Below, piece after piece: positions 6,786-14,527 of a stretch of 41,941 nucleotides of DNA; the stretch's first letter is position 1, and each line of letters starts with the position of its first letter. The translations under genes and the position numbers were made by a program. The notes beneath the pieces are model-generated. The model had not been told where the DNA came from, did not search any database, and saw nothing but the letters and a program-made list of their open reading frames with translations. Origin of the DNA: Candidatus Daviesbacteria bacterium (GTDB taxonomy: Bacteria > Patescibacteriota > Microgenomatia > Daviesbacterales > UBA10151); the NCBI GenBank assembly GCA_016176415.1, contig JACOXH010000006.1, positions 1 to 41,941 on the forward strand, written 5' to 3'.

Positions 6786-7060
6786 CTAATTGGGATGTTT
6801 ACGAAAAGAAATTATTTAAAAATCCTGAATTTAGAAAAGCCTATAAGGAATTGCAACCTGAATTTGAAATAGCCCGTGCTTTGATACTTGCCAGGATTGA
6901 AAAGAAAATAACGCAAAAAGAGCTTGCAAAAAGGATGAAAACTACTCAATCTGTAATCTCCAGAGTTGAGCAGGCTAAAACCAGTCCTTCAGTTTCATTC
7001 TTAAAAAGGTTGGCTAAAGCTCTAAACGCTTCTTTACAAATTCAGTTCAAATATTCTTAA
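6782..7060 (+). CDS. HigA-like antitoxin / XRE-family HTH regulator
   Basis: 92 aa. An N-terminal helical arm (WDVYEKKLFKNPEFRKAY) is followed by an XRE-type helix-turn-helix: ITQKELAKRMKTTQSVISRVEQAKTSPSVSFLKRLAKAL. This is the usual build of HigA antitoxins that bind HigB and their own operator. It overlaps the truncated toxin by 4 bp but has its own promoter with a palindrome in the spacer. Its stop codon abuts the VIT transporter start (7060/7061), so it may now act as a repressor for itself and that transporter. Confidence 0.85.
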   Translation: MTNWDVYEKKLFKNPEFRKAYKELQPEFEIARALILARIEKKITQKELAKRMKTTQSVISRVEQAKTSPSVSFLKRLAKALNASLQIQFKYS

Positions 7061-7555
7061 ATGAAAATTGATTTGGATGAAGATTATTTCAGAAGTGTGA
7101 TGTTTGGGTTACAGGATGGGCTTGTGTCCACCACCGGATTAGTGGTGGGTATTTCTGTAGGGACTACCAGTCAGGCTGTTATAATTTTAGCCTCTTTTGT
7201 GGCAGTGGCAGTTGAGGCTTCTTCTATGGCTGCAGGTCAGTATTCTTCTGAAAAAGCTGTGCACCAGATGGATAAATCAGGCAAACACAAAGATAATTTA
7301 TTTTTGGGAGCATTTTTGATGTTTTTCTCCTACCTTTTTGCAGGGATGATTCCTGTTGTGCCTTTCTTAATTTTTAATCCTGACACAGGAAGGATTATCA
7401 GTATACTGGCCGCTTTCTTAAGTCTTTTTATAATAGGCTACCTGAAAGGGAAAATTGTTGAATTTAAAGCTTTCAGAAGCGCTATTGAAATGTTGTTAAT
7501 TGGAGGTTTGGCTACAGTAGTTGGTTTGATAGTAGGGAATATATTAAAAGTATGA
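7061..7555 (+). CDS. VIT1/CCC1-family transporter (iron/manganese type)
   Basis: 164 aa. The N-terminal FGLQDGLVSTTGLVVGI and the following EASSMAAGQYSS are family hallmarks of vacuolar iron transporter-like proteins. After a cytoplasmic stretch (SEKAVHQMDKSGKHKD) three more hydrophobic helices follow, five in total. Relatives move Fe(II) or Mn(II) across membranes, and this is likely a small exporter or detoxifier. The long cytoplasmic metal-binding loop of plant VITs is absent. It directly follows the HigA-like regulator with no gap and probably shares its transcript. Confidence 0.82.
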   Translation: MKIDLDEDYFRSVMFGLQDGLVSTTGLVVGISVGTTSQAVIILASFVAVAVEASSMAAGQYSSEKAVHQMDKSGKHKDNLFLGAFLMFFSYLFAGMIPVVPFLIFNPDTGRIISILAAFLSLFIIGYLKGKIVEFKAFRSAIEMLLIGGLATVVGLIVGNILKV

Positions 7556-7583
7556 AATTGGTATTTTAGAAGTATCACTTTTA

Positions 7584-7598
7584 TGGTAAAATTCGATT
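7584..7598 (+). promoter_or_regulatory. Extended -10 promoter of hicBA
   Basis: TG-G-TAAAAT (hexamer 7587-7592), then TCGATT and the hicB ATG at 7599. Confidence 0.55.
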
Positions 7599-7868
7599 AT
7601 GTTGAACCAAACACAGAAAGTTTCTGAATACGAATTACCCATTAAAATTGAGCCTCAAAAAGAGGGGGGTTATATTGTTGTCTGTACTCAATGGTCAGAT
7701 TGTTATGCTCAGGGCGATACAGTGGATGAAGCTGTTTTAGAAATAACTGCTGTAGCGCAATCCTTGATTGAATTATACAAAGAAGAAGGTTTAAAAATCC
7801 CTCTTAAAAAACAAAAAATGAGAGGTGTAACAAATCCTCTTACAGTCCCTATTATAGTTGCTGCTTAA
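7599..7868 (+). CDS. hicB: HicB-like antitoxin
   Basis: 89 aa. The partial RNase H-like HicB fold shows as LPIKIEPQKEGGYIVVC, then AQGDTVDEAVLEITAVAQSLIELYKEEG, the standard UPF0150/HicB sequence. No C-terminal HTH or ribbon-helix-helix is obvious, so DNA binding would rely on the short tail. It precedes hicA and overlaps it by 1 bp (7868), as in type II pairs with the antitoxin first. It neutralises HicA by direct binding. Start set by the -10 six nt upstream. Confidence 0.85.
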   Translation: MLNQTQKVSEYELPIKIEPQKEGGYIVVCTQWSDCYAQGDTVDEAVLEITAVAQSLIELYKEEGLKIPLKKQKMRGVTNPLTVPIIVAA

Positions 7869-8083
7869 TGTATAAACCCTTAAGTTACAGAGATTTAATC
7901 AAAAAGGTACGCAAGGCAGGATTTATTTTTAGAAGAAATACGGGCGGCACTCATGAAATTTGGTGGAATGAGATCAGTAAGAAGACATGTGTGATTCCGC
8001 ATCATCATGAGATAAAATCCGGAACTTTAAGAAACATAATTAAACAAATGGGCGTCAATCAGACTGACTTTGAAAAACTTTGA
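7868..8083 (+). CDS. hicA: HicA-like toxin (mRNA interferase)
   Basis: 71 aa, typical HicA length. The dsRBD-like fold shows as LSYRDLIKKVRKAGFIFRRNTGGTHEIWW and VIPHHHEIKSGTLRNIIKQMGV. The His in GGTHEIW is the expected catalytic residue, so the toxin looks intact. HicA proteins cleave mRNA when free of HicB. Directly coupled to hicB. Confidence 0.88.
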   Translation: MYKPLSYRDLIKKVRKAGFIFRRNTGGTHEIWWNEISKKTCVIPHHHEIKSGTLRNIIKQMGVNQTDFEKL

Positions 8084-8137
8084 ATTTTTAAGTCTTCCCG
8101 ACGACTTTAGCAGGTATTTAAGTCAATACTACTTCTG

Positions 8138-8152
8138 TGTTAAACTCCCATC
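8138..8152 (+). promoter_or_regulatory. Extended -10 promoter of mreB
   Basis: TG-T-TAAACT (hexamer 8141-8146), then CCCATC and the mreB ATG. Confidence 0.55.
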
Positions 8153-9214
8153 ATGTTTTCTCGTCTTTGGCAGATGCTCTCTTTTGATATTGGAATAGAT
8201 TTGGGTACTGTTAATACTTTAGTTTTAGTTAAAGGCAAAGGAATCCTAATAAGAGAGCCCACTGTTGTTGCTATCCACAAAAAAACAAGGCAGGTTTTAG
8301 CCATAGGCAGTGAGGCTAAAAGAATGATAGGCAGAACTCCTGCAGCAATTGAAGCTGTCAGACCCTTAAGAGACGGAGTAATTTCTGACTTTGATACCAC
8401 TGAAGCCATGCTCCGATATTTTATCTACAAAGTTCATAATACCCCCGGTAAAGGTTTTTTTTCTTTGCCTAAAATTCCCAGACCAAGAGTAGTAGTTGGT
8501 ATTCCTTCAGGAGTAACAGAAGTGGAAAGAAGGGCAGTGCAGGATGCCTGTTTGTCTGCAGGAGCAAGAGAAGCATATTTGATAGAAGAACCTATGGCTG
8601 CAGCCATAGGTGCCAAGTTACCGGTAGAGGCTCCTGAAGGAGTAATGGTTGTGGATATCGGCGGGGGAACAACTGAAATTGCAGTGATTTCTTTGGGAGG
8701 TATGGTAGTAAATAAATCTTTAAGGGTAGCAGGAGATGAGCTGGATGAGGAAATAATCAATTATATGCGGGTCAGGTATGGGATGCTGATTGGAGAAAGA
8801 ACAGCAGAGGATGTAAAAATAGATGTAGGTTCAGCATATCCTACAGGAAAAGATGACATGGCTACAGTAGTTCGGGGCAGGGATTTGGCCACAGGATTAC
8901 CTAAATCTATAAAAATCTCTGCAGCAGAAATAAGGGAGGCTTTGTCCTCCACAGTCACACAAATTATTTCCGGCGTGCAGGAAATATTGGAGGAAACTCC
9001 CCCGGAGTTATTAACAGATATAGTGGAGAGGGGGATATTTCTGGCAGGAGGAGGGTCGCTGCTTCGTGGTCTGGATAAAAGATTAGCAGAGGAGACAAAG
9101 CTGCCTATTTATGTAGCAACTGATCCTTTAACTACAGTGGTTAGAGGTTGCGGAGAAGTGCTGAATAATTTAGATCTATTATCTAAAGTTAAAGTGACAG
9201 GTGGCTTAAGATAA
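8153..9214 (+). CDS. mreB: Rod shape-determining actin homolog MreB
   Basis: 353 aa, full length for the family. Actin-fold nucleotide-binding motifs are visible: IGIDLGTVNTLVLVKG (phosphate 1), MVVDIGGGTTEIAVISLGG (phosphate 2) and IFLAGGGSLLRGLDKRL (adenosine). MFSRLWQML at the N terminus may be a membrane-binding amphipathic helix. It forms filaments under the membrane that direct the wall-synthesis machinery with MreC, MreD and PBP2, which are 4-8 kb downstream; pyrimidine genes and a glycosyltransferase have come between. The start is fixed by an extended -10 six nt upstream. Confidence 0.96.
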   Translation: MFSRLWQMLSFDIGIDLGTVNTLVLVKGKGILIREPTVVAIHKKTRQVLAIGSEAKRMIGRTPAAIEAVRPLRDGVISDFDTTEAMLRYFIYKVHNTPGKGFFSLPKIPRPRVVVGIPSGVTEVERRAVQDACLSAGAREAYLIEEPMAAAIGAKLPVEAPEGVMVVDIGGGTTEIAVISLGGMVVNKSLRVAGDELDEEIINYMRVRYGMLIGERTAEDVKIDVGSAYPTGKDDMATVVRGRDLATGLPKSIKISAAEIREALSSTVTQIISGVQEILEETPPELLTDIVERGIFLAGGGSLLRGLDKRLAEETKLPIYVATDPLTTVVRGCGEVLNNLDLLSKVKVTGGLR

Positions 9215-9225
9215 TCATCCAAATG

Positions 9226-9240
9226 TGCTAAAATTTAAAT
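9226..9240 (+). promoter_or_regulatory. Extended -10 promoter of pyrD
   Basis: TG-C-TAAAAT (hexamer 9229-9234), then TTAAAT and the ATG at 9241, only 26 bp after mreB ends. Confidence 0.55.
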
Positions 9241-10299
9241 ATGCTGCAAACACCTTTTTACGATCCCAACAAAAGTTATGAAGATAATTATAAAGAGGGG
9301 CCTTTTGGGGCTTTTGCTGACGGGAAAGTGTATGAGCAAAGCGGGGAGCCTCAATATGATTTTTTTGGGCAAAAAGTATACCTGCCTTTCGGAATTCCAG
9401 CCGGGCCTTTGGTAAACTCTAACTTTTGTAAAGCTGCATTTGAAAAGGGGTTTGATATTTGTGTTTATAAAACTGTCCGTTCCTCTGTCTTTTCCTGTCA
9501 CCCTTTCCCGAATATTTTGTCTGTAAAAATCGAGGGTGATTTGACTTTAGAAAAGGCCCAAACAAAGCTTGTTGCAGACAATAATTACTCTGAACCTTTA
9601 TCTATTACTAACTCCTTTGGAGTCCCTTCCAAAGAGCCAGGCGTTTGGCAGGAAGATGTAAAAAAAGCAATTTCTTTTGCAGGAAAGGGACAGGTGTTAG
9701 TTTTGTCCTTTATGGGGACAGTCAGAGAAAATCAAACTGCTGAAGAATTTGTGGCAGATTATGCTTTAGCTGCAAAATTATCTTATGAAACAGGTGCAAA
9801 AGTGCTGGAAATGAATTTATCATGTCCAAATATTGGTAATGAAGGGTTAGTCTGCTACAACCTGGAGATGACCCAAAGAGTGTGTGAGACTGTGAGAGGA
9901 GAGATTGGGGATACCCCTTTAATTTTGAAAGTTGGCTACTACCAAAAAGATGAAGATTTAGAAAAACTGGTGGAAATTGCCGGAAAATATGCTCAAGGTA
10001 TAGCTGCTATTAATACTGTTTCAGCAGAGGTGGTGGACAAAGAAGGAAATCAGGCTTTACCGGGTAAAAACAGATTAAGATCAGGAGTTTGTGGAGCTGC
10101 TATCAAATGGGCAGGGCTGGAGATGGTAAAGAGATTAAAGAGATTTGCAGGTTCCAATATAAAGATAATTGGTGTCGGAGGAGTTACAAAGCCTGAAGAT
10201 TATTTTGAATTTATAAAAGCCGGGGCAGATGCTGTAATGAGTGCCACCGGCGCCATGTGGAACCCCTATTTAGCCCAGAAAATTAAAAGCAGAGATTAG
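9241..10299 (+). CDS. pyrD: Dihydroorotate dehydrogenase-family flavoprotein
   Basis: 352 aa. TIM-barrel FMN enzyme oxidising dihydroorotate to orotate. Motifs: GIPAGPLVNS near residue 57, ITNSFGVPSKEPG, VLEMNLSCPNIG (family signature), LILKVGYY, and the phosphate-binding IIGVGGVTKPEDYFEFIKAGADAV near the C terminus. There is no N-terminal membrane helix of class 2 type, which points to a soluble class 1-like enzyme. No pyrK homologue is adjacent. pyrE and pyrF, the next two pathway steps, lie within 3 kb on the other strand. A related oxidoreductase activity cannot be excluded. Confidence 0.85.
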   Translation: MLQTPFYDPNKSYEDNYKEGPFGAFADGKVYEQSGEPQYDFFGQKVYLPFGIPAGPLVNSNFCKAAFEKGFDICVYKTVRSSVFSCHPFPNILSVKIEGDLTLEKAQTKLVADNNYSEPLSITNSFGVPSKEPGVWQEDVKKAISFAGKGQVLVLSFMGTVRENQTAEEFVADYALAAKLSYETGAKVLEMNLSCPNIGNEGLVCYNLEMTQRVCETVRGEIGDTPLILKVGYYQKDEDLEKLVEIAGKYAQGIAAINTVSAEVVDKEGNQALPGKNRLRSGVCGAAIKWAGLEMVKRLKRFAGSNIKIIGVGGVTKPEDYFEFIKAGADAVMSATGAMWNPYLAQKIKSRD

Positions 10300-10324
10300 C
10301 TCTCTGTCTTCTTATCGATGGATT

Positions 10325-10353
10325 TTGACATTTCATAATCAACAAGGTATAAT
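10325..10353 (+). promoter_or_regulatory. Consensus sigma-70-type promoter of the glycosyltransferase gene
   Basis: TTGACA (10325-10330), 17-bp spacer, TATAAT (10348-10353): a perfect match. The ATG at 10376 is 22 nt after the -10, so this transcript has a leader of about 16 nt. The ORF-track start at 10325 lies on the -35 itself and is rejected. Confidence 0.8.
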
Positions 10354-10375
10354 ATACTATGGGGTTTTGAAATTC

Positions 10376-11623
10376 ATGAATTCACCTGTAGAACAATTTA
10401 GAGAGCAGTATGCCAGAAAGTCTGATCGTAGCAGGCAGGATATTGCTATGCAGAATCTTATCAGCTACGGGCCTATTGAGTCTTCTGTCCGCGTTATTTG
10501 TACAATTCCAGTTCACTATGAGGAGAGATATCTGCTGCGTACACTTGGAGAATATTCCAAGCAAGATGATTTAAGCTCCTTTGAACTTTTTTTGTTAGTT
10601 AATGGGAAAAGGGGGGCTGATATTACAACTTCTCCTGCGTATAATTCAATTTTGGAGGGCAGACAAAAATACCCTAAACTAAATGTAGCTGTAACAGGTA
10701 CTGTTTATCCTGATAAAGGTTTAAGAATAGGATTGGTTCGTAAAGATGCAGCGATGTTGGCTCTTACCAGGGCTGCACAATCGGGAGTTGATGTAGAGAA
10801 TTTGATTCTGGTAACAAACGATGCTGATTCGATAAATATTCCGGAAGATTACTTTACCCAAATAATTAAACGCTTTGATGACAATCCTAAGCTTGGAGGG
10901 TTAGCAGGGTTTGTTGACTATCCACGGGAAGACTTCTACGGCAGTCATTTGTTTTTATCCGTTCAAAGATTTGTAGATATTGTAGAAGTGATACAGCGCT
11001 ATAAGAATAATCATTTAGTTATGAGAGCAGGAAATGCAGCTTTCCGCGTTAGAGATTATATGAGTGCAGGTGGTCATACAAGAAGCAGGATTTCTGAAAC
11101 AAGACCATTATATCGTTGGATAAGAAGTGCTGGCGGTGAAGTGCAATTTGATCCTCAGGTTAGAATAGTTACCAGCGCCAGACGTCAGATTACGGCTATT
11201 GCAAATGATATACCTCAATCACAGCGTTATCAATCTTTTGGCATGGAGGGTGATTTAGCAAACCATTATCAGATTGCAGAAAGTCGGTTGGAAATCCCGG
11301 AGGTTTGTCAAAAAGTTACTTCTTCCCAATTTCCGGCTTTACTGGAAAGAGAAATACAGTCAGTATATAACCGGTATATCACAGCTTTATACCGGCAGGT
11401 AAGCCGTAGCAGCGACAGAGAAAGAAATCTTTCAAAGAGCATTGAAGATGCTTACGCAAGAGCGGTAATGTTTCGTCCGCAAGCAGTTGCCAATATTCAA
11501 AATTTAATGAGAAGAGCGGGTTTTTTTACCGGAATAAAATTGGACTTTGAAGGCCATGTAGTTTCTATTAGAAATATTTACGTTTTAAAAAAATTGATTC
11601 TTCAGAAATTTAACAATTATTAA
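10376..11623 (+). CDS. Family 2-like (GT-A fold) glycosyltransferase, probable
   Basis: 415 aa from MNSPVEQFREQY. The N-terminal VICTIPVHYEERYLLRTL resembles the GT2 nucleotide-binding start, NLILVTNDADS supplies a DxD-like metal motif near residue 145, and RAGNAAFRVRDYMSAGGH resembles the acceptor-side segment of GT2 enzymes. The C-terminal ~180 residues are soluble and unrecognised; no membrane helix is evident, so it is likely cytoplasmic. Donor and acceptor are unknown. It sits alone between pyrD and the convergent pyrE gene. Confidence in the fold is moderate to good. Confidence 0.72.
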   Translation: MNSPVEQFREQYARKSDRSRQDIAMQNLISYGPIESSVRVICTIPVHYEERYLLRTLGEYSKQDDLSSFELFLLVNGKRGADITTSPAYNSILEGRQKYPKLNVAVTGTVYPDKGLRIGLVRKDAAMLALTRAAQSGVDVENLILVTNDADSINIPEDYFTQIIKRFDDNPKLGGLAGFVDYPREDFYGSHLFLSVQRFVDIVEVIQRYKNNHLVMRAGNAAFRVRDYMSAGGHTRSRISETRPLYRWIRSAGGEVQFDPQVRIVTSARRQITAIANDIPQSQRYQSFGMEGDLANHYQIAESRLEIPEVCQKVTSSQFPALLEREIQSVYNRYITALYRQVSRSSDRERNLSKSIEDAYARAVMFRPQAVANIQNLMRRAGFFTGIKLDFEGHVVSIRNIYVLKKLILQKFNNY

Positions 11624-11628
11624 TTTTA

Positions 11629-12276
11629 TTACTCAAAGCCCATTTTTTGACCCCAGTTGGAGGGGTCAGAGGTCCATTCCAGAATAACTTTAATATCCTC
11701 CTGTTTGATATGGTTCAAGCTTTGTGCGGCTTCAACAATATCTTTGAAGCTTGTAAGGGAAGTAAGCTCAACATTATTGATCTTAAAATTTTCTTCTGCA
11801 ATATTGAAACCATAAGTAATGATAGAAAAAACATGGGAAATCTCCCCGCCGGCTGAGCGTACAGCATTGATGCTGTTGATGGCGCTCTCCCCGGTTGAAA
11901 CAAGATCCTCAATTACAATTGCCTTTTGCCCTTTTTTAATAATACCTTCCATCAGATTTTCCTTGCCGTGATCTTTGGCTTTACCTCTTACATAAACCAT
12001 AGGCAGGTTTAATTTATCAGCAATCCAGGAAGCATGTGGAATTCCGGCTGTAGCAGTACCTGCTACCACATCAAATTCCACTCCTGAATTTTTAATGACT
12101 TCAATATAAAAATCTCTGATTTCTCTTCTTTTGTCAGGATATGCCATTAAGACTCTGCAGTCAGTATAGACAGGAGAGAGCATTCCGGAAACATAGCGGT
12201 AGGGCTTTTTGGGGCTTAGAGTTACAGCGTTAAGTTCTAAAAGTATTCTGGCAACATGATCAGCAATTTGGTTCAT
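11629..12276 (-). CDS. pyrE: Orotate phosphoribosyltransferase
   Basis: 215 aa from MNQIADHVARILLEL. Joins orotate to PRPP to form OMP. The PRPP-binding signature is KAIVIEDLVSTGESAINSI, preceded by GTATAGIPHASWIAD and the flexible-loop segment VRGKAKDHGKENLMEG with its conserved Lys/His. The track start (12291) is formed by the end of a neighbouring repeat; AGGAG six nt before the ATG at 12276 decides the start. It follows pyrF in the same direction with a dispersed repeat between them, so it is probably co-transcribed from the pyrF promoter. Confidence 0.93.
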   Translation of the reverse strand: MNQIADHVARILLELNAVTLSPKKPYRYVSGMLSPVYTDCRVLMAYPDKRREIRDFYIEVIKNSGVEFDVVAGTATAGIPHASWIADKLNLPMVYVRGKAKDHGKENLMEGIIKKGQKAIVIEDLVSTGESAINSINAVRSAGGEISHVFSIITYGFNIAEENFKINNVELTSLTSFKDIVEAAQSLNHIKQEDIKVILEWTSDPSNWGQKMGFE

Positions 12277-12286
12277 AAATTCTCCT

Positions 12287-12391
12287 GTCATTCTGAACGA
12301 TTAGTCCCGATTTAATCGGGATTAGTGAAGAATCTCCCACGAATGTGGGTCTCAAATAAATTGAGAGATCCTTCGCTATGCTCAGGATGAC
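12287..12391. repeat. Dispersed palindromic repeat between pyrF and pyrE
   Basis: About 105 bp with inverted ends GTCATTCTGAAC...CTCAGGATGAC and nested inverted words (CCCGATTTAATCGGG; CCCACGAATGTGGG). It covers the last codons and stop of pyrF and ends 10 bp before the pyrE start codon. Confidence 0.9.
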
Positions 12392-13152
12392 AATAACGAT
12401 TGTATCTCATTTGTCAATTTTAAAGCAGCCTCTCTTGGGTTATCGGCAAAAATGATGCTTCTTGAAGATGAGATGATCAGCCCTTGTTTTTTACTGTTTA
12501 AACCATTTTTGATAGTTGCCTGTAAGTCTCCGCCCTGGGCCCCAATACCGGGGACTAAAATTGGCATATCTCCCACAATTTCTCTTACTGTTTTTAGCTC
12601 TTCAGGATATGTAGCTCCCACAACCACTGCACAGTTATTATTAGCGTTCCAGTCTCTGATGTGTTCAGCGACAATTTGATAAAGCGACTTGCCGTCTACT
12701 GTTAAATCCTGGAATTCTCCTGCTCCGGGGTTAGAAGTCTTGACCAAAATAATTATTCCTTTATCAGTTCTTTTCAAAAATGGTTCCAATGACTCTTTAC
12801 CCAAATAGGGGTGAACTGTGAGAGCATCCACCCCTAAATCATCAAAAATAGCTTTTACATAAGCTTCATTGGTATTGCCTATATCGCCTCTTTTGGCATC
12901 TAAAATAATGGGTATTGAAGGATCTTTTTCTTTAATATAATCAACAGTTTTTTTAAGGTCAGCAAAATTTCCTGCTTCATAAAAAGCACTTTGAGGTTTA
13001 TAAGCACAAACTAGGTCAAAAGTTTGATCAATTATATTTTTATCAAACTCAAACTCACCCTTATCTAAACCCACACAGACAAACTTTCCTTCATTCCACT
13101 TTGCAGTCAGTTTATCTCCGAAGGAGAGAACTTGTTCATCTGTAAATGTCAT
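12382..13152 (-). CDS. pyrF: Orotidine 5'-phosphate decarboxylase (type 2)
   Basis: 256 aa. Decarboxylates OMP to UMP. FVCVGLDKG starts the barrel; the catalytic motif is IILDAKRGDIGNT (D-x-K-x-x-D); ALTVHPYLGKESLEPFL, VLVPGIGAQGGD and LIISSSRSIIFA follow the longer type-2 family. First gene of the pyrF-pyrE unit. It has a promoter TTGTTA-N17-TATAAT with a short leader of about 5 nt. The last codons overlap the repeat at 12287-12391. Confidence 0.95.
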   Translation of the reverse strand: MTFTDEQVLSFGDKLTAKWNEGKFVCVGLDKGEFEFDKNIIDQTFDLVCAYKPQSAFYEAGNFADLKKTVDYIKEKDPSIPIILDAKRGDIGNTNEAYVKAIFDDLGVDALTVHPYLGKESLEPFLKRTDKGIIILVKTSNPGAGEFQDLTVDGKSLYQIVAEHIRDWNANNNCAVVVGATYPEELKTVREIVGDMPILVPGIGAQGGDLQATIKNGLNSKKQGLIISSSRSIIFADNPREAALKLTNEIQSLLSS

Positions 13153-13217
13153 AGTATTTAAGCCATTATATAAAGGTTTGTTTGGTTTAACAAGCTATGG
13201 TATATTGATCCCACTCA
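13153..13217. promoter_or_regulatory. Divergent promoters of pyrF and mreC
   Basis: Minus: TTGTTA (13188-13193), 17 bp, TATAAT (13165-13170), 12 nt to the pyrF ATG. Plus: TTGTTT (13178-13183), 17 bp, TG-G-TATATT (13201-13206), 11 nt to the mreC ATG. The two -35 regions overlap in the middle. Confidence 0.65.
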
Positions 13218-14006
13218 ATGGTCAAAGTTATTCCTAACCTCAAGCTTTTTTTATTCCTTATCTTTTTAAGTTTTATTACTTTTGGTTTAGACAGTGTCCG
13301 TCTTTTAAAGCTGCCGAGTCAGTTTCTTTTTTATATTACTAACCCTGTGTCTTTTGGAATATACCGTTCCAGTCAAAATATAGGTAAGCAGTTTTATTTT
13401 GTTTTTGCAGCCCGTAAAGCAGGACAGGAAAACAAGGCTTTAAAAGCTACTTTAGGACAATTATTTTCTGAAAATGCTGATTTAAGAAAAAAACTGGCAG
13501 AAGCAGAAGCTTTAGTTTCTCAACAAGAGCACCTTGATCCTCAAACTTACAACATGACAGCAGCAAGACCAATAGGTTTGGGAAGGTATTTAAAAATTGA
13601 TAAAGGTTTAAGTGCCGGAATAAAAGTAGGCGAGGCAGTGGCTTTTGAAGATAACTTTATAGGAAAAGTTGTCTCTGTTTCCGAACAATCTGCCAATGTG
13701 CAACTTTTAACTGACCCTGATTCAAAAGTGGCAGCTTTTTCTCAAAATAATGAAGGTAGGGCCAAAGGGATTTTAACCGGCCAATTTGGTACAGAGATTT
13801 TGCTGGATAAAATATTGCATGAGGAAAAAATAAATTTGGAAGATATTGTGTACTCTGAAGGCACGGAAGGGTTTTTACCAAGAGGGTTAATTTTGGGCAG
13901 AGTAAGTGAGGTTATTGCCAAAGAAAATGATGTGTTTAAACAAGCTAAAGTACAACCCATTTTTGATATCAGGGATTTAGAGTTGGTATTTGTGATAGAA
14001 GAGTAG
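13218..14006 (+). CDS. mreC: Rod shape-determining protein MreC
   Basis: 262 aa. One N-terminal membrane helix (LFLFLIFLSFITFGL), then a coiled coil (AGQENKALKATLGQLFSENADLRKKLAEAEALVSQQ in part) and two beta-barrel lobes, with GLSAGIKVGEAVAFEDNFIGKVV and VYSEGTEGFLPRGLILGRV typical of MreC. It links the MreB filaments to PBP2 outside the membrane. First gene of mreC-mreD-PBP2. Confidence 0.92.
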   Translation: MVKVIPNLKLFLFLIFLSFITFGLDSVRLLKLPSQFLFYITNPVSFGIYRSSQNIGKQFYFVFAARKAGQENKALKATLGQLFSENADLRKKLAEAEALVSQQEHLDPQTYNMTAARPIGLGRYLKIDKGLSAGIKVGEAVAFEDNFIGKVVSVSEQSANVQLLTDPDSKVAAFSQNNEGRAKGILTGQFGTEILLDKILHEEKINLEDIVYSEGTEGFLPRGLILGRVSEVIAKENDVFKQAKVQPIFDIRDLELVFVIEE

Positions 14007-14010
14007 AATA

Positions 14011-14077
14011 GAGACTAGAGTCGAGAGTCAAGGAAAAACAAAACTTGACTCTAGCCACTAGTGACTAGTCACTGACT
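14011..14077. repeat. GAGTCAAG/CTTGACTC inverted repeat between mreC and mreD
   Basis: The left arm GAGTCGAGAGTCAAG and right arm CTTGACTCTAG flank an A-rich loop, followed by CACTAGTGACTAGTCAC. The same words recur in dnaX at 40609-40687 and, more weakly, in topA and thyA. Confidence 0.8.
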
Positions 14078-14521
14078 ATGAAGACCCTTATTATTATTTT
14101 AATAATTTCAGCTTTTCTGCAAACTACGATTTTTCCTATAGATCTGGTATTGTTAATCCTAATCTGCAGGGCATATATCAGGCCTGCAAAGTCTAATCTT
14201 TACTTAGCCTTTGGTTTTGGATTATTGGTGTCGCATTTGGGATTAACACAAATGGGTTTAACTAGTTCAATTTATTTAGTAGTAATAGAGCTGACTCAGA
14301 TGTTATCAAGATGGAGACTGGCAGGGAATCCTTTGATGATAATACCGATCAGCTTTGTATTTTTATCCGTCAGTACGCTGGCGAGTTCAGGGATTAATTT
14401 TGTAGGCGTTGATTTGTTAAAACTGGCAATTGCTGCAGCTATATCCTTACCTGTTTTTTATTTAATCAGGTTATGGGAAGAAAGATTTATTGTCCGAAAA
14501 GAAATAAAATTGAAAATATAG
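14078..14521 (+). CDS. mreD: Rod shape-determining protein MreD, probable
   Basis: 147 aa with about four or five hydrophobic helices and few other features, as expected for MreD. TLIIILIISAFLQTTIFP opens the first helix. The assignment rests mostly on position between mreC and the PBP2 gene, on size and on hydrophobicity. A repeat fills the 71-bp gap before it; PBP2 starts 6 bp after it ends. Confidence 0.75.
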   Translation: MKTLIIILIISAFLQTTIFPIDLVLLILICRAYIRPAKSNLYLAFGFGLLVSHLGLTQMGLTSSIYLVVIELTQMLSRWRLAGNPLMIIPISFVFLSVSTLASSGINFVGVDLLKLAIAAAISLPVFYLIRLWEERFIVRKEIKLKI

Positions 14522-14527
14522 ACCCTT

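Noticed and set aside
8140-8958. Minus-strand ORFs across mreB (8140-8409, 8434-8760, 8761-8958)
   Set aside because: Shadows of mreB; no independent start signals and low-complexity translations.
10325-10376. ORF-track start of the glycosyltransferase at 10325
   Set aside because: It lies on the -35 of a consensus promoter; the ATG at 10376 is downstream of the -10.
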